Below, piece by piece: positions 1 to 7,519 of a stretch of DNA of 27,106 nt. The DNA comes from a virus. Location: positions 1 through 27,106 of IMG/VR virus record IMGVR_UViG_3300007539_000161; one strand, given 5' to 3'. The notes under the pieces are model-generated. The model searched no databases and had not been told where the DNA came from. It worked only from the letters and a program-made list of their open reading frames with translations. The translations under genes were made by a program, and so were the position numbers. Position 1 is the first letter of the stretch; every line of letters starts with the position of its first letter.

Positions 1-654
1 ACACCAAGTAGGCTTAGAATAGATTCCAAGTTTGAAAAATTTTTTATCAGATGGATAAAAGACAAGAATGTATATCTGTTGACAGGATCAGATCACATGA
101 AAACTATCGAACAGGTAGGCTACAAAATCTGGGAGTCAGTAACAGAGTCTCACCAATGTGGAGGTAATGTAGTGTATGCGCAAGGGAAATTGAAGAAAAG
201 TTGCGACTGGAAACCTTCTGCTGATTTATTAAATTTATGCCAAAGTTTGATAAGCTTCTCTCCATACCCTATTAGAGGGGGCAATCACATAGAAGTAAGA
301 GATGGCCTATTAAATATTAGTGTTGTTGGCAGAAGTTGCACACAAGATCAAAGACTAGAATACTATGCCTGGGATAAAATAAACAATGAAAGATGGGGAA
401 TATGCAAAACGATTGAAGAAAGATTTCCCAACCTAGAAGCAACAGCTGGAGGGCAAATTAGTATAGATATCCATGAAAAAGGAAAAAACAAATCTCAGAT
501 CATAAAGCAACTTGATGGTTTAATATATTTTTACGGAGATAAAACAATGCCAGGAGGAAACGATTATGCTATAGCAAGTCAACTGCATGAGCCTCACAAG
601 GTTTTTCAAGTAGAGGACTGGAAAGAAACTACGAATTTATTGGCTTCAATATGA
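1..654 (+). CDS. Phosphomannomutase, eukaryote-type (PMM2/Sec53 family, HAD superfamily), 5' partial
   Basis: The frame is open from base 1, so the gene begins before the window; the TTG at 79 and ATG at 97 are not credible starts. The 217 visible residues align by eye with human PMM2 from just after its catalytic DxDGT motif: TGSD matches the GGSD loop, then RDGLLNISVVGRSC, GGQISIDI and, at 535-564, GDKTMPGGND, the motif that helps bind magnesium in this HAD family. PMM2 is about 246 residues, so probably only 10-30 residues are missing, including the nucleophile aspartate. The family interconverts mannose-6-phosphate and mannose-1-phosphate, the entry to GDP-mannose and GDP-fucose. The stop codon overlaps the terL start (ATGA), so the two are probably co-transcribed. 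It may supply sugars for virion or host-surface glycans; that role is inferred. Family call is firm. Confidence 0.9.
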   Translation, partial: TPSRLRIDSKFEKFFIRWIKDKNVYLLTGSDHMKTIEQVGYKIWESVTESHQCGGNVVYAQGKLKKSCDWKPSADLLNLCQSLISFSPYPIRGGNHIEVRDGLLNISVVGRSCTQDQRLEYYAWDKINNERWGICKTIEERFPNLEATAGGQISIDIHEKGKNKSQIIKQLDGLIYFYGDKTMPGGNDYAIASQLHEPHKVFQVEDWKETTNLLASI

Positions 655-2507
655 GCTGGGAGCCAGGAGTACAAGAAAGACCTCAAAATAGGGATATAAA
701 TGCATATCTCAAAGAGATAGATGGAATCATTCCTGAGAAAGACGCTAAACTTCTTTTGTATGAATTTCTGAAAGAGAATGTTACTTTCTCTACCAATTTA
801 GTCGCTGGAGTAGATTTATTTCCATTTCAACACATGGCTATTAAGGCTATGTTTGAAAGTGATTACTTTTTGGGAATATGGTCTCGCGGAATGTCTAAAT
901 CATGGACCACTGGCATTTTTGCTTTTATGGATGCCATGCTTAATCAAGGAGTAGAGATTGGTATTCTGTCAAAGTCCTTTCGGCAGGCAAAAATGATCTT
1001 TAAAAAAATAGAAGATATTGCCGCTAAACCAGAAGCAGCTTATCTATCTCAATGTATTACTAGGGTATCTAAACAAAATGATGAATGGGTTATGGAAATA
1101 GGAGAAAGCTCAATTAGAGCTCTGCCATTAGGTGATGGTTCAAAGCTTCGTGGTTTTAGGTTTCATAGAATTATTATCGATGAGATGCTTCTTATGCCTG
1201 AAAGAATTTATAATGAGGTTATCGTGCCATTCTTGTCTGTGGTACAAAACCCAAAAGAGAGAGAAGATTTATATAATCTTGAAACTCAACTCATTGAGTC
1301 TGGAAAGATGAAAGAAGAAGATAGACATAAATGGCCAAACAATAAATTGATAATGCTTTCTTCCGCAAGTTATAAATTTGAATATTTATATAAACTATAT
1401 CAAAATTTTGAAACATCCATATTAAATAAAACCGAAAACAATAATGCCTTAAGAACTATTATGCATTTTTCATACGATTGTGCTCCTAAACAGTTGTTTG
1501 ATCAAAATCTGATTGATCAAGCAAAATCAACCATGAGTCAGAGTCAATATGACAGAGAGTTCGGGGCAATATTTACAGATGACAGCTCAGGCTATTTTAA
1601 GATATCAAAAATGGCTGAATGCACCATAGAAGAAGGGGCAGGTCAATCGATTGAAGTCAAGGGAGAAGAAGGTGAAGAATACATTTTGGCTTTCGATCCA
1701 AGCTGGGCAGAGAGTGAAGGTTCTGATGATTTTGCTATGCAAGTTTTTAAACTAACTAAAGATAAAACTCAGGGTATCCTTGTACATGCCTATGCCATGG
1801 CAGGCCAACGTTTAAAAGATCACATGAACTATTTTCATTATTTAATAGATAATTTTAACATAGTTGCAATCATAGGAGATTATAATGGAGGAGTTCAATT
1901 TCTGAATGCTTTCATGGAAAGCTCTAGGTATAAAAAATCTAATTTAAAAATTAATGTTTTAGAAACAGAATTTGATGATATAGAAAATTATCACAAGTCC
2001 TTAAAGGCTGCCAAAAAAGAATGTAATCAAACAGGTATTCCTTGTTGTCTTAGGAAACCTACATCAGAATGGATAAGAAGAGCTAACGAGCTCCTACAAG
2101 CAAATTTTGACCACAAAAGAATATGGTTTGCCGCAAGAGCGATAGACGATGCTTTTGATCACCAAAGAAGAAAAAAAATTCCTATTAAAAATTTAAAATT
2201 TTTAAATGTAAGCGATAATGAGGATCAAGGCGATGGAGCAAAAATGATTGATTTAGTAGAGCATCAATATGATATGATGGATTATACTAAAGGTCAATGT
2301 GCACTTATAGAAGTTAAATCTTCACCCCAAGGGACACAAACATTTGACTTACCCCTTATACTAAAAAGAACCACTGGCCCCAGTAAAGCTAGAAAAGACT
2401 GCTACTCCGCTTTAGTACTGGGAAATTGGATGATTAAAATTTGGGGTGACATACATTCTTTTAAAGACGAAGAGGTTTATAGTTTCACCCCAATGTTCAT
2501 AAAATAA
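651..2507 (+). CDS. terL: Terminase large subunit (DNA packaging ATPase and nuclease)
   Basis: The 618-residue length is usual for a large terminase. The N-terminal ATPase half shows a Q-motif-like FPFQHMAIK at residues 57-65, a Walker A variant SRGMSKS at 78-84, a Walker B IIIDE at 174-178, and a coupling-motif-like run IMLSSAS. The C-terminal RNase H-like nuclease half has the expected acidic residues: D349 in AFDPSW, D410 in IIGDYNGG and D499/D500/D503 in AIDDAFDH. The enzyme docks on the portal, pumps DNA into the prohead and cuts the concatemer. It starts inside the stop codon of the phosphomannomutase gene and is followed by a hairpin and the portal gene. No small terminase gene lies directly upstream, which is unusual. 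Confidence 0.95.
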   Translation: MSWEPGVQERPQNRDINAYLKEIDGIIPEKDAKLLLYEFLKENVTFSTNLVAGVDLFPFQHMAIKAMFESDYFLGIWSRGMSKSWTTGIFAFMDAMLNQGVEIGILSKSFRQAKMIFKKIEDIAAKPEAAYLSQCITRVSKQNDEWVMEIGESSIRALPLGDGSKLRGFRFHRIIIDEMLLMPERIYNEVIVPFLSVVQNPKEREDLYNLETQLIESGKMKEEDRHKWPNNKLIMLSSASYKFEYLYKLYQNFETSILNKTENNNALRTIMHFSYDCAPKQLFDQNLIDQAKSTMSQSQYDREFGAIFTDDSSGYFKISKMAECTIEEGAGQSIEVKGEEGEEYILAFDPSWAESEGSDDFAMQVFKLTKDKTQGILVHAYAMAGQRLKDHMNYFHYLIDNFNIVAIIGDYNGGVQFLNAFMESSRYKKSNLKINVLETEFDDIENYHKSLKAAKKECNQTGIPCCLRKPTSEWIRRANELLQANFDHKRIWFAARAIDDAFDHQRRKKIPIKNLKFLNVSDNEDQGDGAKMIDLVEHQYDMMDYTKGQCALIEVKSSPQGTQTFDLPLILKRTTGPSKARKDCYSALVLGNWMIKIWGDIHSFKDEEVYSFTPMFIK

Positions 2508-2512
2508 AAGTT

Positions 2513-2537
2513 AAAAGTAACTTTAAAGTGACTTTTT
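2513..2537 (+). terminator. Possible terminator after terL
   Basis: An imperfect 9-bp inverted repeat (2513-2521 against 2528-2536, one mismatch, loop TTTAAA) starts six bases after the terL stop and ends in a short T run. The stem is AT-rich and therefore weak, but its place between terL and the portal promoter-like sequence is sensible. Confidence 0.35.
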
Positions 2538-2546
2538 GACTTTACT

Positions 2547-2562
2547 GTGTATAATATAAATA
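2547..2562 (+). promoter_or_regulatory. Candidate promoter element upstream of the portal gene
   Basis: GTGTATAATATAAATA lies in the short gap before the portal start. It contains the TGTA-type AT-rich element also present in the other larger gaps, and overlaps a TATAAATA (2555-2562), the string used by T4-type late promoters. A perfect TATAAT (2550-2555) is present, but the TTGACT at 2536-2541 is only 8 bases from it, too near for a normal sigma-70 pair. No transcription data support it. Confidence 0.3.
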
Positions 2563-2573
2563 TACAGAGTAAT

Positions 2574-4586
2574 ATGAAAAGAAAATACAATAAAAAGTCT
2601 GCATATTGGAACAAATTTCAAAAGCCTAATCAAGCGCCAGAATCTGGGATCGAGCCATCTTTAAGTGGCGAAACATATTATGTAAGCGAAGGCTCTACTC
2701 ATTCAAAGATTGCAGTAGGGTCATTTGTCGATTCATCTACTCAAGACCAATCATCACGAATAGCAACAAGAAAAAATAAAAATAAATCTAAAAAGTTTTC
2801 AAATATAGCTAGCGGAATATTGCCATACGGACAGACAAACTCTGGAGTCAATGTTAGAGAAACAATTGAGTTGTGCCAAAAAGCTTATGCTAATATTCCA
2901 ATCTTCAGAAATGCAATTGATGTTATGTCTGAATTCTCTAATTCAGACATTTTTTTGGAAGGAGGATCTGAAAGCGCAAACAATTTTATTTACAAATGGT
3001 TTGAGAAAATTAACTTATGGAAGCTTAAAGATCAATACTTTAGAGAGTATTATCGATCAGGTAATATATTTATATATAGACTCGATGGAGATTTTACAAA
3101 AAAAGACTTTAAAGACTTAAGTAAGATATATGGATCTGACAACTATTTAAATCCAGGCAAAATACCTATCAAGTATGTTTTACTAAACCCTTATGATATA
3201 ACTGCTACTCGCAGTTCTTCTTTTGGAGAAGGAACATACAAAAAAATATTATCAGAATACGAAATAGAAAAACTCAAAAACCCAAAAACACCAGAAGATA
3301 AAAATGTATTTAATTCTCTGGATGAGGAATCAAAAAAGAAAATCAAGCAAAATCAATTTTTGGACACGGGGGTATATGTAAATCTTGACCCAGAAAAATT
3401 AATATATTCTTTTTATAAAAAACAAGATTATGAGCCATTTGCCATTCCTTTTGGGTTTCCAGTGCTTGATGACTTGAATTGGAAAATAGAACTCAAGAAA
3501 ATAGATCAAGCTATTAGTCGCACAATAGAAAATGTAGTATTGCTTATTACTATGGGTGCAGAGCCAGATAAAGGAGGAATTAATCCTCACAGCTTAACAG
3601 CCATGCAAAATCTGTTCAAAAACGAAAGTGTTGGTAGAGTTTTAGTAAGCGACTATACCACAAAGGCGGATTTTATTATTCCTGATGTAAATAAAATTCT
3701 TGGCCCAGAAAAATACGAAATTGTAAACCAAGATATTAGAGAAGGTTTGCAAAATATAATTGTGGGAAAAGAAAACTATTCAAGTACTCAAATTAAAGCT
3801 CAAATATTTTTAGAAAGATTAAAAGAAGCTCGCAATGCTTTTATTAATGACTTTATCATGCCTCAGGTAAAAGTGCTATGCAAGTCAATGGGATTCAAGA
3901 AGTATCCGACTGTAAAATTCCAAGAAGTTGACATCAAGGATGAAGTTCAGTTTCAAAGAGTTATTACCAGACTGCTCGAAATTGGAATTATTTCTCCAGA
4001 ACAAGGTATTCAGGCAATTCGCACAGGCTTGTTTCCTCATCCTAAAGAACTTCACGAAGCTCAAGAACAATATATTGAAGAAAGAAATGAAGGCTTATAT
4101 AATCCTCTTATTGGCGGTGTTCCCAATGTTGAGCAGCCAGGAGCAGAAGAAGAACGAAAACTAAAAGAAAAACAAATCGACAAAACTGCTCAAGTTAAGC
4201 AGGCGCAAAACCCTGTTACTCAACCAGCAGCCCCAAAGAAAGAAGCTGGAAGACCGACAGGAGCTACGGCAGGTTTATATTCAAGAAAAAATCTTCAAGA
4301 CACGATTTATAAGATCGAAGAATTAAGATCATCTACAGAAGAAAAAATTAAAAAACATTTTAATGTTAAAAATTTAAATGAAAGTCAATCTAGTATTGTA
4401 GATAAATTAATTGAGTCAGTAGTAGCATCATCTGAACAAAAATCATGGAAGAGAAATATTAATAGTTATATAAAAGACATTAATAAAATTGAATCAATAC
4501 AAACTCTTCCTGAAGTTTTAAATATTGCATCTCAACATCAATTAGGAGATTATCCAGCAGCGATATTATATCATAGTAAAAAATAA
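2574..4586 (+). CDS. Portal protein
   Basis: The 670-residue product (from ATG 2574) forms the dodecameric ring at the capsid vertex through which DNA enters and leaves and to which terminase and neck proteins bind. Support comes from the position straight after terL, the length, and typical portal features: an early segment ANIPIFRNAIDVM, a wing-like block with YRSGNIFIYRL, the stretch ISRTIENVVLLITMG before the stem-like helices, and a helical clip/crown part with FLERLKEARNAFINDFIMPQ. The C-terminal third is charged, Pro/Ala-rich and then helical. A GTG at 2547 would add nine residues, but it lies within the promoter-like sequence and has no better ribosome site, so the ATG is preferred. 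Confidence 0.9.
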   Translation: MKRKYNKKSAYWNKFQKPNQAPESGIEPSLSGETYYVSEGSTHSKIAVGSFVDSSTQDQSSRIATRKNKNKSKKFSNIASGILPYGQTNSGVNVRETIELCQKAYANIPIFRNAIDVMSEFSNSDIFLEGGSESANNFIYKWFEKINLWKLKDQYFREYYRSGNIFIYRLDGDFTKKDFKDLSKIYGSDNYLNPGKIPIKYVLLNPYDITATRSSSFGEGTYKKILSEYEIEKLKNPKTPEDKNVFNSLDEESKKKIKQNQFLDTGVYVNLDPEKLIYSFYKKQDYEPFAIPFGFPVLDDLNWKIELKKIDQAISRTIENVVLLITMGAEPDKGGINPHSLTAMQNLFKNESVGRVLVSDYTTKADFIIPDVNKILGPEKYEIVNQDIREGLQNIIVGKENYSSTQIKAQIFLERLKEARNAFINDFIMPQVKVLCKSMGFKKYPTVKFQEVDIKDEVQFQRVITRLLEIGIISPEQGIQAIRTGLFPHPKELHEAQEQYIEERNEGLYNPLIGGVPNVEQPGAEEERKLKEKQIDKTAQVKQAQNPVTQPAAPKKEAGRPTGATAGLYSRKNLQDTIYKIEELRSSTEEKIKKHFNVKNLNESQSSIVDKLIESVVASSEQKSWKRNINSYIKDINKIESIQTLPEVLNIASQHQLGDYPAAILYHSKK

Positions 4587-4613
4587 TTTTTTTTTAAAGT
4601 ATATACTTAATTA

Positions 4614-4626
4614 GTGTGTGTACTTA
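4614..4626 (+). promoter_or_regulatory. Candidate promoter-like element in the portal to zinc-protein gap
   Basis: The 47-base gap after the portal stop holds a run of nine T without a GC stem, AGTATATACTTAA, and GTGTGTGTACTTAA. The TGTA core recalls the elements at 2548, 8768, 11645 and 13001. This may be chance in AT-rich DNA. Confidence 0.2.
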
Positions 4627-4633
4627 ACATTAC

Positions 4634-4840
4634 ATGAATGTCAATATTGATTTATCGAACTCGATTAAAAGTGCTAATTTATTTTGCCCAGACTGCGGAA
4701 CTCAAGAAGAGATAACTAATGAATCTTGGGCAGAAGAAAAGAACAAAGGTAAAACTTTAATAAGCCTTTTCGAACCCCAAAAGGTCCGAAGAAATTTTCA
4801 GTATATGTTAAAAATGACAAAGGGAATATTGTCAAAGTAA
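4634..4840 (+). CDS. N-terminal part of a small Cys-containing phage protein, apparently frameshifted
   Basis: The ATG-initiated frame gives 68 residues with a zinc-knuckle-like FCPDCG at about residues 17-22. After residue ~42 (KGKTL) the sequence stops making sense, while the -1 frame, open after the stop at 4750-4752, continues with NKPFRTPKGPKKFSVYVKN. That run and the downstream part belong to a conserved small phage protein type I know from memory with the junction KTLNKPFRTP. The two frames join near 4757-4761 if one base, probably an A in the TTTAATAAG run, has been lost. So the last ~26 residues here are probably out of frame. No classical slippery heptamer is seen, so an indel or assembly error is likelier than programmed frameshifting. 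Confidence 0.5.
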   Translation: MNVNIDLSNSIKSANLFCPDCGTQEEITNESWAEEKNKGKTLISLFEPQKVRRNFQYMLKMTKGILSK

Positions 4841-4857
4841 ATTTTGGTGACCCGAAC

Positions 4858-5193
4858 ATGTCGATCAAGCGAGATAGCCCCGAAAGAAGAAAAGCTTTTA
4901 GGGCAAGACATAATTGCGGCAATCCAGGACCAAAATGGAAGGCTAGATATTGGTCTTGCCGCCAATGGAGGGCAGGATCAAAAGTTGAAGGGTCTGAGTC
5001 ATCTTCAGAAGAAAAGTTAGAAAATCTCATTCTAGAAGAAATTGATGAGTCTAAAGCTAAGAAAAATAAACCAGGCTTGTGGGAAAATATTCGCAAAAAG
5101 AAAAAAAGAATGGGTAAAAATTATAAACCTGCAAAACCAGGTAGTAAAGATAGGCCCTCTCCAGAGGCATACAAAAAAGCTCAAGGGAAATAA
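4858..5193 (+). CDS. Small basic conserved phage protein (FRARHNC type), C-terminal part
   Basis: Read from ATG 4858 this gives 111 residues beginning SIKRDSPERRKAFRARHNC, then NPGPKWKARYWSCRQW and a lysine-rich tail. The real coding frame clearly extends upstream to 4753 (FSVYVKNDKGNIVKVNFGDPN precedes the ATG), so the ATG is probably an internal methionine; no ribosome site precedes it. Two cysteines and a histidine here could pair with CPDC of the upstream frame to make a zinc site. The family is common in environmental phages near portal and protease genes; its role is unknown to me, possibly nucleic-acid binding given the charge. The stop overlaps the next start (TAATG). Confidence 0.7.
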   Translation: MSIKRDSPERRKAFRARHNCGNPGPKWKARYWSCRQWRAGSKVEGSESSSEEKLENLILEEIDESKAKKNKPGLWENIRKKKKRMGKNYKPAKPGSKDRPSPEAYKKAQGK

Positions 5194-6806
5194 TGAATTA
5201 TAAATACACAACTCATTTCGAAAATGTGATTCACGCTTCTGCAGACGTGAACTCAAATGAATTTTATATATCTAATGCATCTCTTGATTACATTAATGAA
5301 TTGTTTCCTTCAGATATTGATTTAAATCAAAATATAGATCTTCTTGGTGTCAATTTTCATGGAGCGGTAGTTAATGCATTTAATAAAAACGGAGACGGCA
5401 TAGACACAAAATCAGCTAAAGCTATCGAAAAATACTTTTTGCATAAACCCACGAATATAGAACACAACAAAGAGAAAATTGTTGGGCACATAGTCAATAC
5501 TGGCATGGCTGACTTTGAAACGGGTAAAGTTTTAAATCCAAAACATATAGACGATGAAAATTTAGAAAAATTTAATATGTCATTTGCGGCAGTTATTTAT
5601 AAAAATAATCATCCAGATTTTGCAGAGCTTGTGCAAAATTCCACAGACGAAAATCATGAAAACTTTGGAGTTGTTTCTGCGAGCTGGGAATTAGGCTTTA
5701 ACGAATATTATATTGCAGCAGGAAGCAAGAATTTAAAAGATGCAGAAATTATAACAAACCCAGATCATATAAACGAATTATCCGAGCACCTCAGTGCTTT
5801 TGATGGATCTGGAGAATTGAAAGACGGCACACCTATTTATCGACTAGTCGTTGGGGACATTTACCCATTAGGTATTGGGTTTACTGCAAATCCAGCAGCC
5901 GATGTGAAAGGAATTGCGATTGCAGATTTAAAAAAAAAATCTATAGCTAAAATTGCAAATAATACCACAGCTAGCGAAGTCATTTCAGTAGATAATAAAA
6001 GTTTTTATAAAAAAAAGAAAAATAAAATTTCCCAAAACGGGAATTTGAATGTAATAAATCCTGTAACCCATTTATCACACATGGAAAAAGAACAATTATT
6101 AGAAGATTTTAAATCACTACTCGATGAAAAACTGCCCGAGCATAATTTTTCAGAAGAAGTGGTTGCTAATGTCTCAAAGGCTATCGGAGATGCGATCAAG
6201 TCTAAGAGCGAAGAGTATCAACTTAAACTTCAAGAAGTTGAAAACGAACGTGAAGCTATTGCTCAAGCAGAAGCCGCCATGAAAAAAGAAGTAGAAGATT
6301 TAAAGTCTCAACTTGAACAATCTTCTCAACAAGTTGAAGAACTTTCTCAGCAAGTTCACACAATTAAAGCTGAAGAAGCCTTCAATCGAAGAATGGCTAA
6401 AATTTCTGAAACATACGCTCTATCCGAAGATGACCAAAAAATTATCGCGACAGAATTGCAAGCTCTCGATCTTGAAGATCAATCGTTTGAAGATTATACA
6501 AGCAAGATTTCAGTTGTTCTCGCCCATAAAAACAAAGAATATATTGCCAAGCAAGAAGAAGAATTTAATCAGCGTATTGAAGCTGAAATTAAGAAACGTT
6601 TGGGTAAAGACGCTGGCATTGCAGCTGTTGAAGCTGTTGCATCAACAGAAGAAACTTCAGAATCTGCTGAAGCTATTCTTGAAACTGTAGAAGCCGAAGA
6701 GCAAACCATTACTAATAACAATTTAGAAAGTGTGCAAGAAGAAGATTCTCTTAAAGATAAATTCGCAAATGCATTCTCTAAAGAAAACCTTTCAATACAA
6801 TACTAA
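5193..6806 (+). CDS. Prohead protease fused to a scaffold domain
   Basis: The 537-residue protein has two halves. Residues ~1-250 look like a prohead serine protease: H91 and H99 (EHNKEKIVGHI) and S162/S164 (VVSASWE), in the order and spacing of the His-Ser proteases that mature HK97-type capsids. Residues ~297-537 are highly charged and predicted coiled coil (many Glu, Gln and Lys, with QLEQSSQQVEELSQQV), as in capsid scaffolds. Fusion lets the scaffold carry the protease into the prohead, where it destroys itself. An internal ATG at 6081 (residue 297) sits at the domain border and could start a scaffold-only product, though no ribosome site is seen. It lies directly before the decoration and capsid genes. 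Confidence 0.85.
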   Translation: MNYKYTTHFENVIHASADVNSNEFYISNASLDYINELFPSDIDLNQNIDLLGVNFHGAVVNAFNKNGDGIDTKSAKAIEKYFLHKPTNIEHNKEKIVGHIVNTGMADFETGKVLNPKHIDDENLEKFNMSFAAVIYKNNHPDFAELVQNSTDENHENFGVVSASWELGFNEYYIAAGSKNLKDAEIITNPDHINELSEHLSAFDGSGELKDGTPIYRLVVGDIYPLGIGFTANPAADVKGIAIADLKKKSIAKIANNTTASEVISVDNKSFYKKKKNKISQNGNLNVINPVTHLSHMEKEQLLEDFKSLLDEKLPEHNFSEEVVANVSKAIGDAIKSKSEEYQLKLQEVENEREAIAQAEAAMKKEVEDLKSQLEQSSQQVEELSQQVHTIKAEEAFNRRMAKISETYALSEDDQKIIATELQALDLEDQSFEDYTSKISVVLAHKNKEYIAKQEEEFNQRIEAEIKKRLGKDAGIAAVEAVASTEETSESAEAILETVEAEEQTITNNNLESVQEEDSLKDKFANAFSKENLSIQY

Positions 6807-6808
6807 TC

Positions 6809-7501
6809 ATGCATAGATTATTACCATTCAGACAGTACGACGAAAAAGACGTCATTAACCTTTTCTCCCTCGATGTTTCTCAAGGAGCTGGAACAGATTA
6901 TATTAATCTAAAGGCGGGAAAAGAGACATTCCTCAATGGAGGAAATTGGAGCGGAGCAGCCGTAAAGGTTGATCTTGGAAACGCCGACCTAGATGCCAAC
7001 GACCCAGTACTGGGTTCCGATAGCTACTTAGGTGCTATTGGGGAAGCCAATCAAGGGCCCTATGCTTACACTCAAGGTAATCCTTATCCAACTGCTCCTC
7101 TTAAGGTGCAAGTTGCTGGAGCTGATGATGCCGCCGCAACTTTAGGAATTACTCTTCGTTCTACTCTTGCTTATGACGAAAATACAGAAAAGCTTTTGTA
7201 TTATAACATCAAAAAAGATGAACTTCAGTGTGTAATTCCTGGAGAAGTTGTTCCTGTCGTAACAAAAGGTATTTTTACTTTTACAGCGAAATCTTTTGCT
7301 GACGATCCTGCTGTAGGCTCTACCTTCAGCTCTTCTGCTAGCGGAAAATTTGAAGTGTCCAGCGAAAATGCTCTTGGACGTGTACTTGCAAAGGGAACTC
7401 ATGAAGCTTCTCCAATTTATTTGGTGCAGTTTGATGCTACTCTTTTTACTAGCAGTGCGGCAGCACCCGCATCAACAACAACTGAAGCTGCAGGAGCTTA
7501 A
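6809..7501 (+). CDS. Probable head decoration or capsid-associated protein
   Basis: The 230-residue product begins MHRLLPFRQYDEKDVINLF and is rich in Gly, Ala, Ser and Thr with short beta-type stretches, then ends in an Ala/Thr-rich tail. It has no transmembrane segment or cysteine pair that suggests another role. Its place between protease-scaffold and major capsid protein is where head decoration or stabilising proteins are often encoded. Like the capsid gene it uses many GCT, CTT and similar codons, suggesting high expression. No catalytic motif is seen. The role comes from position and composition rather than a firm family match. Confidence 0.6.
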   Translation: MHRLLPFRQYDEKDVINLFSLDVSQGAGTDYINLKAGKETFLNGGNWSGAAVKVDLGNADLDANDPVLGSDSYLGAIGEANQGPYAYTQGNPYPTAPLKVQVAGADDAAATLGITLRSTLAYDENTEKLLYYNIKKDELQCVIPGEVVPVVTKGIFTFTAKSFADDPAVGSTFSSSASGKFEVSSENALGRVLAKGTHEASPIYLVQFDATLFTSSAAAPASTTTEAAGA

Positions 7502-7519
7502 TTTTAGAAAGTAACAAAC

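Noticed and set aside
79-654. TTG start at 79 for the first gene
   Set aside because: The frame is open to base 1 and the earlier residues align with the family, so the gene starts before the window.
2536-2555. Sigma-70 promoter made of TTGACT and TATAAT
   Set aside because: Spacing is about 8 bases instead of about 17, so the pair cannot act as a normal promoter.
2547-2573. GTG start at 2547 for the portal gene
   Set aside because: It would add nine residues encoded by a promoter-like AT-rich sequence; ATG 2574 is the more natural start.
2851-3120. Open frame of 89 codons on the + strand inside the portal gene
   Set aside because: Wholly inside a convincing gene in another frame, no ribosome site and no family-like sequence.
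4587-4595. Run of nine T after the portal stop as a terminator
   Set aside because: No GC-containing stem precedes it; only A/T pairing is possible.
4751-4765. Classical -1 slippery site explaining the split small gene
   Set aside because: The in-frame codons ACT TTA do not allow good re-pairing in the -1 frame, and no stem-loop stands out downstream.
4716-5256. Overlapping minus-strand open frames of 126 and 74 codons
   Set aside because: They lie opposite the FRARHNC-type gene, which is clearly coding on the + strand; their sequences are low-complexity reverse complements of lysine-rich coding DNA.
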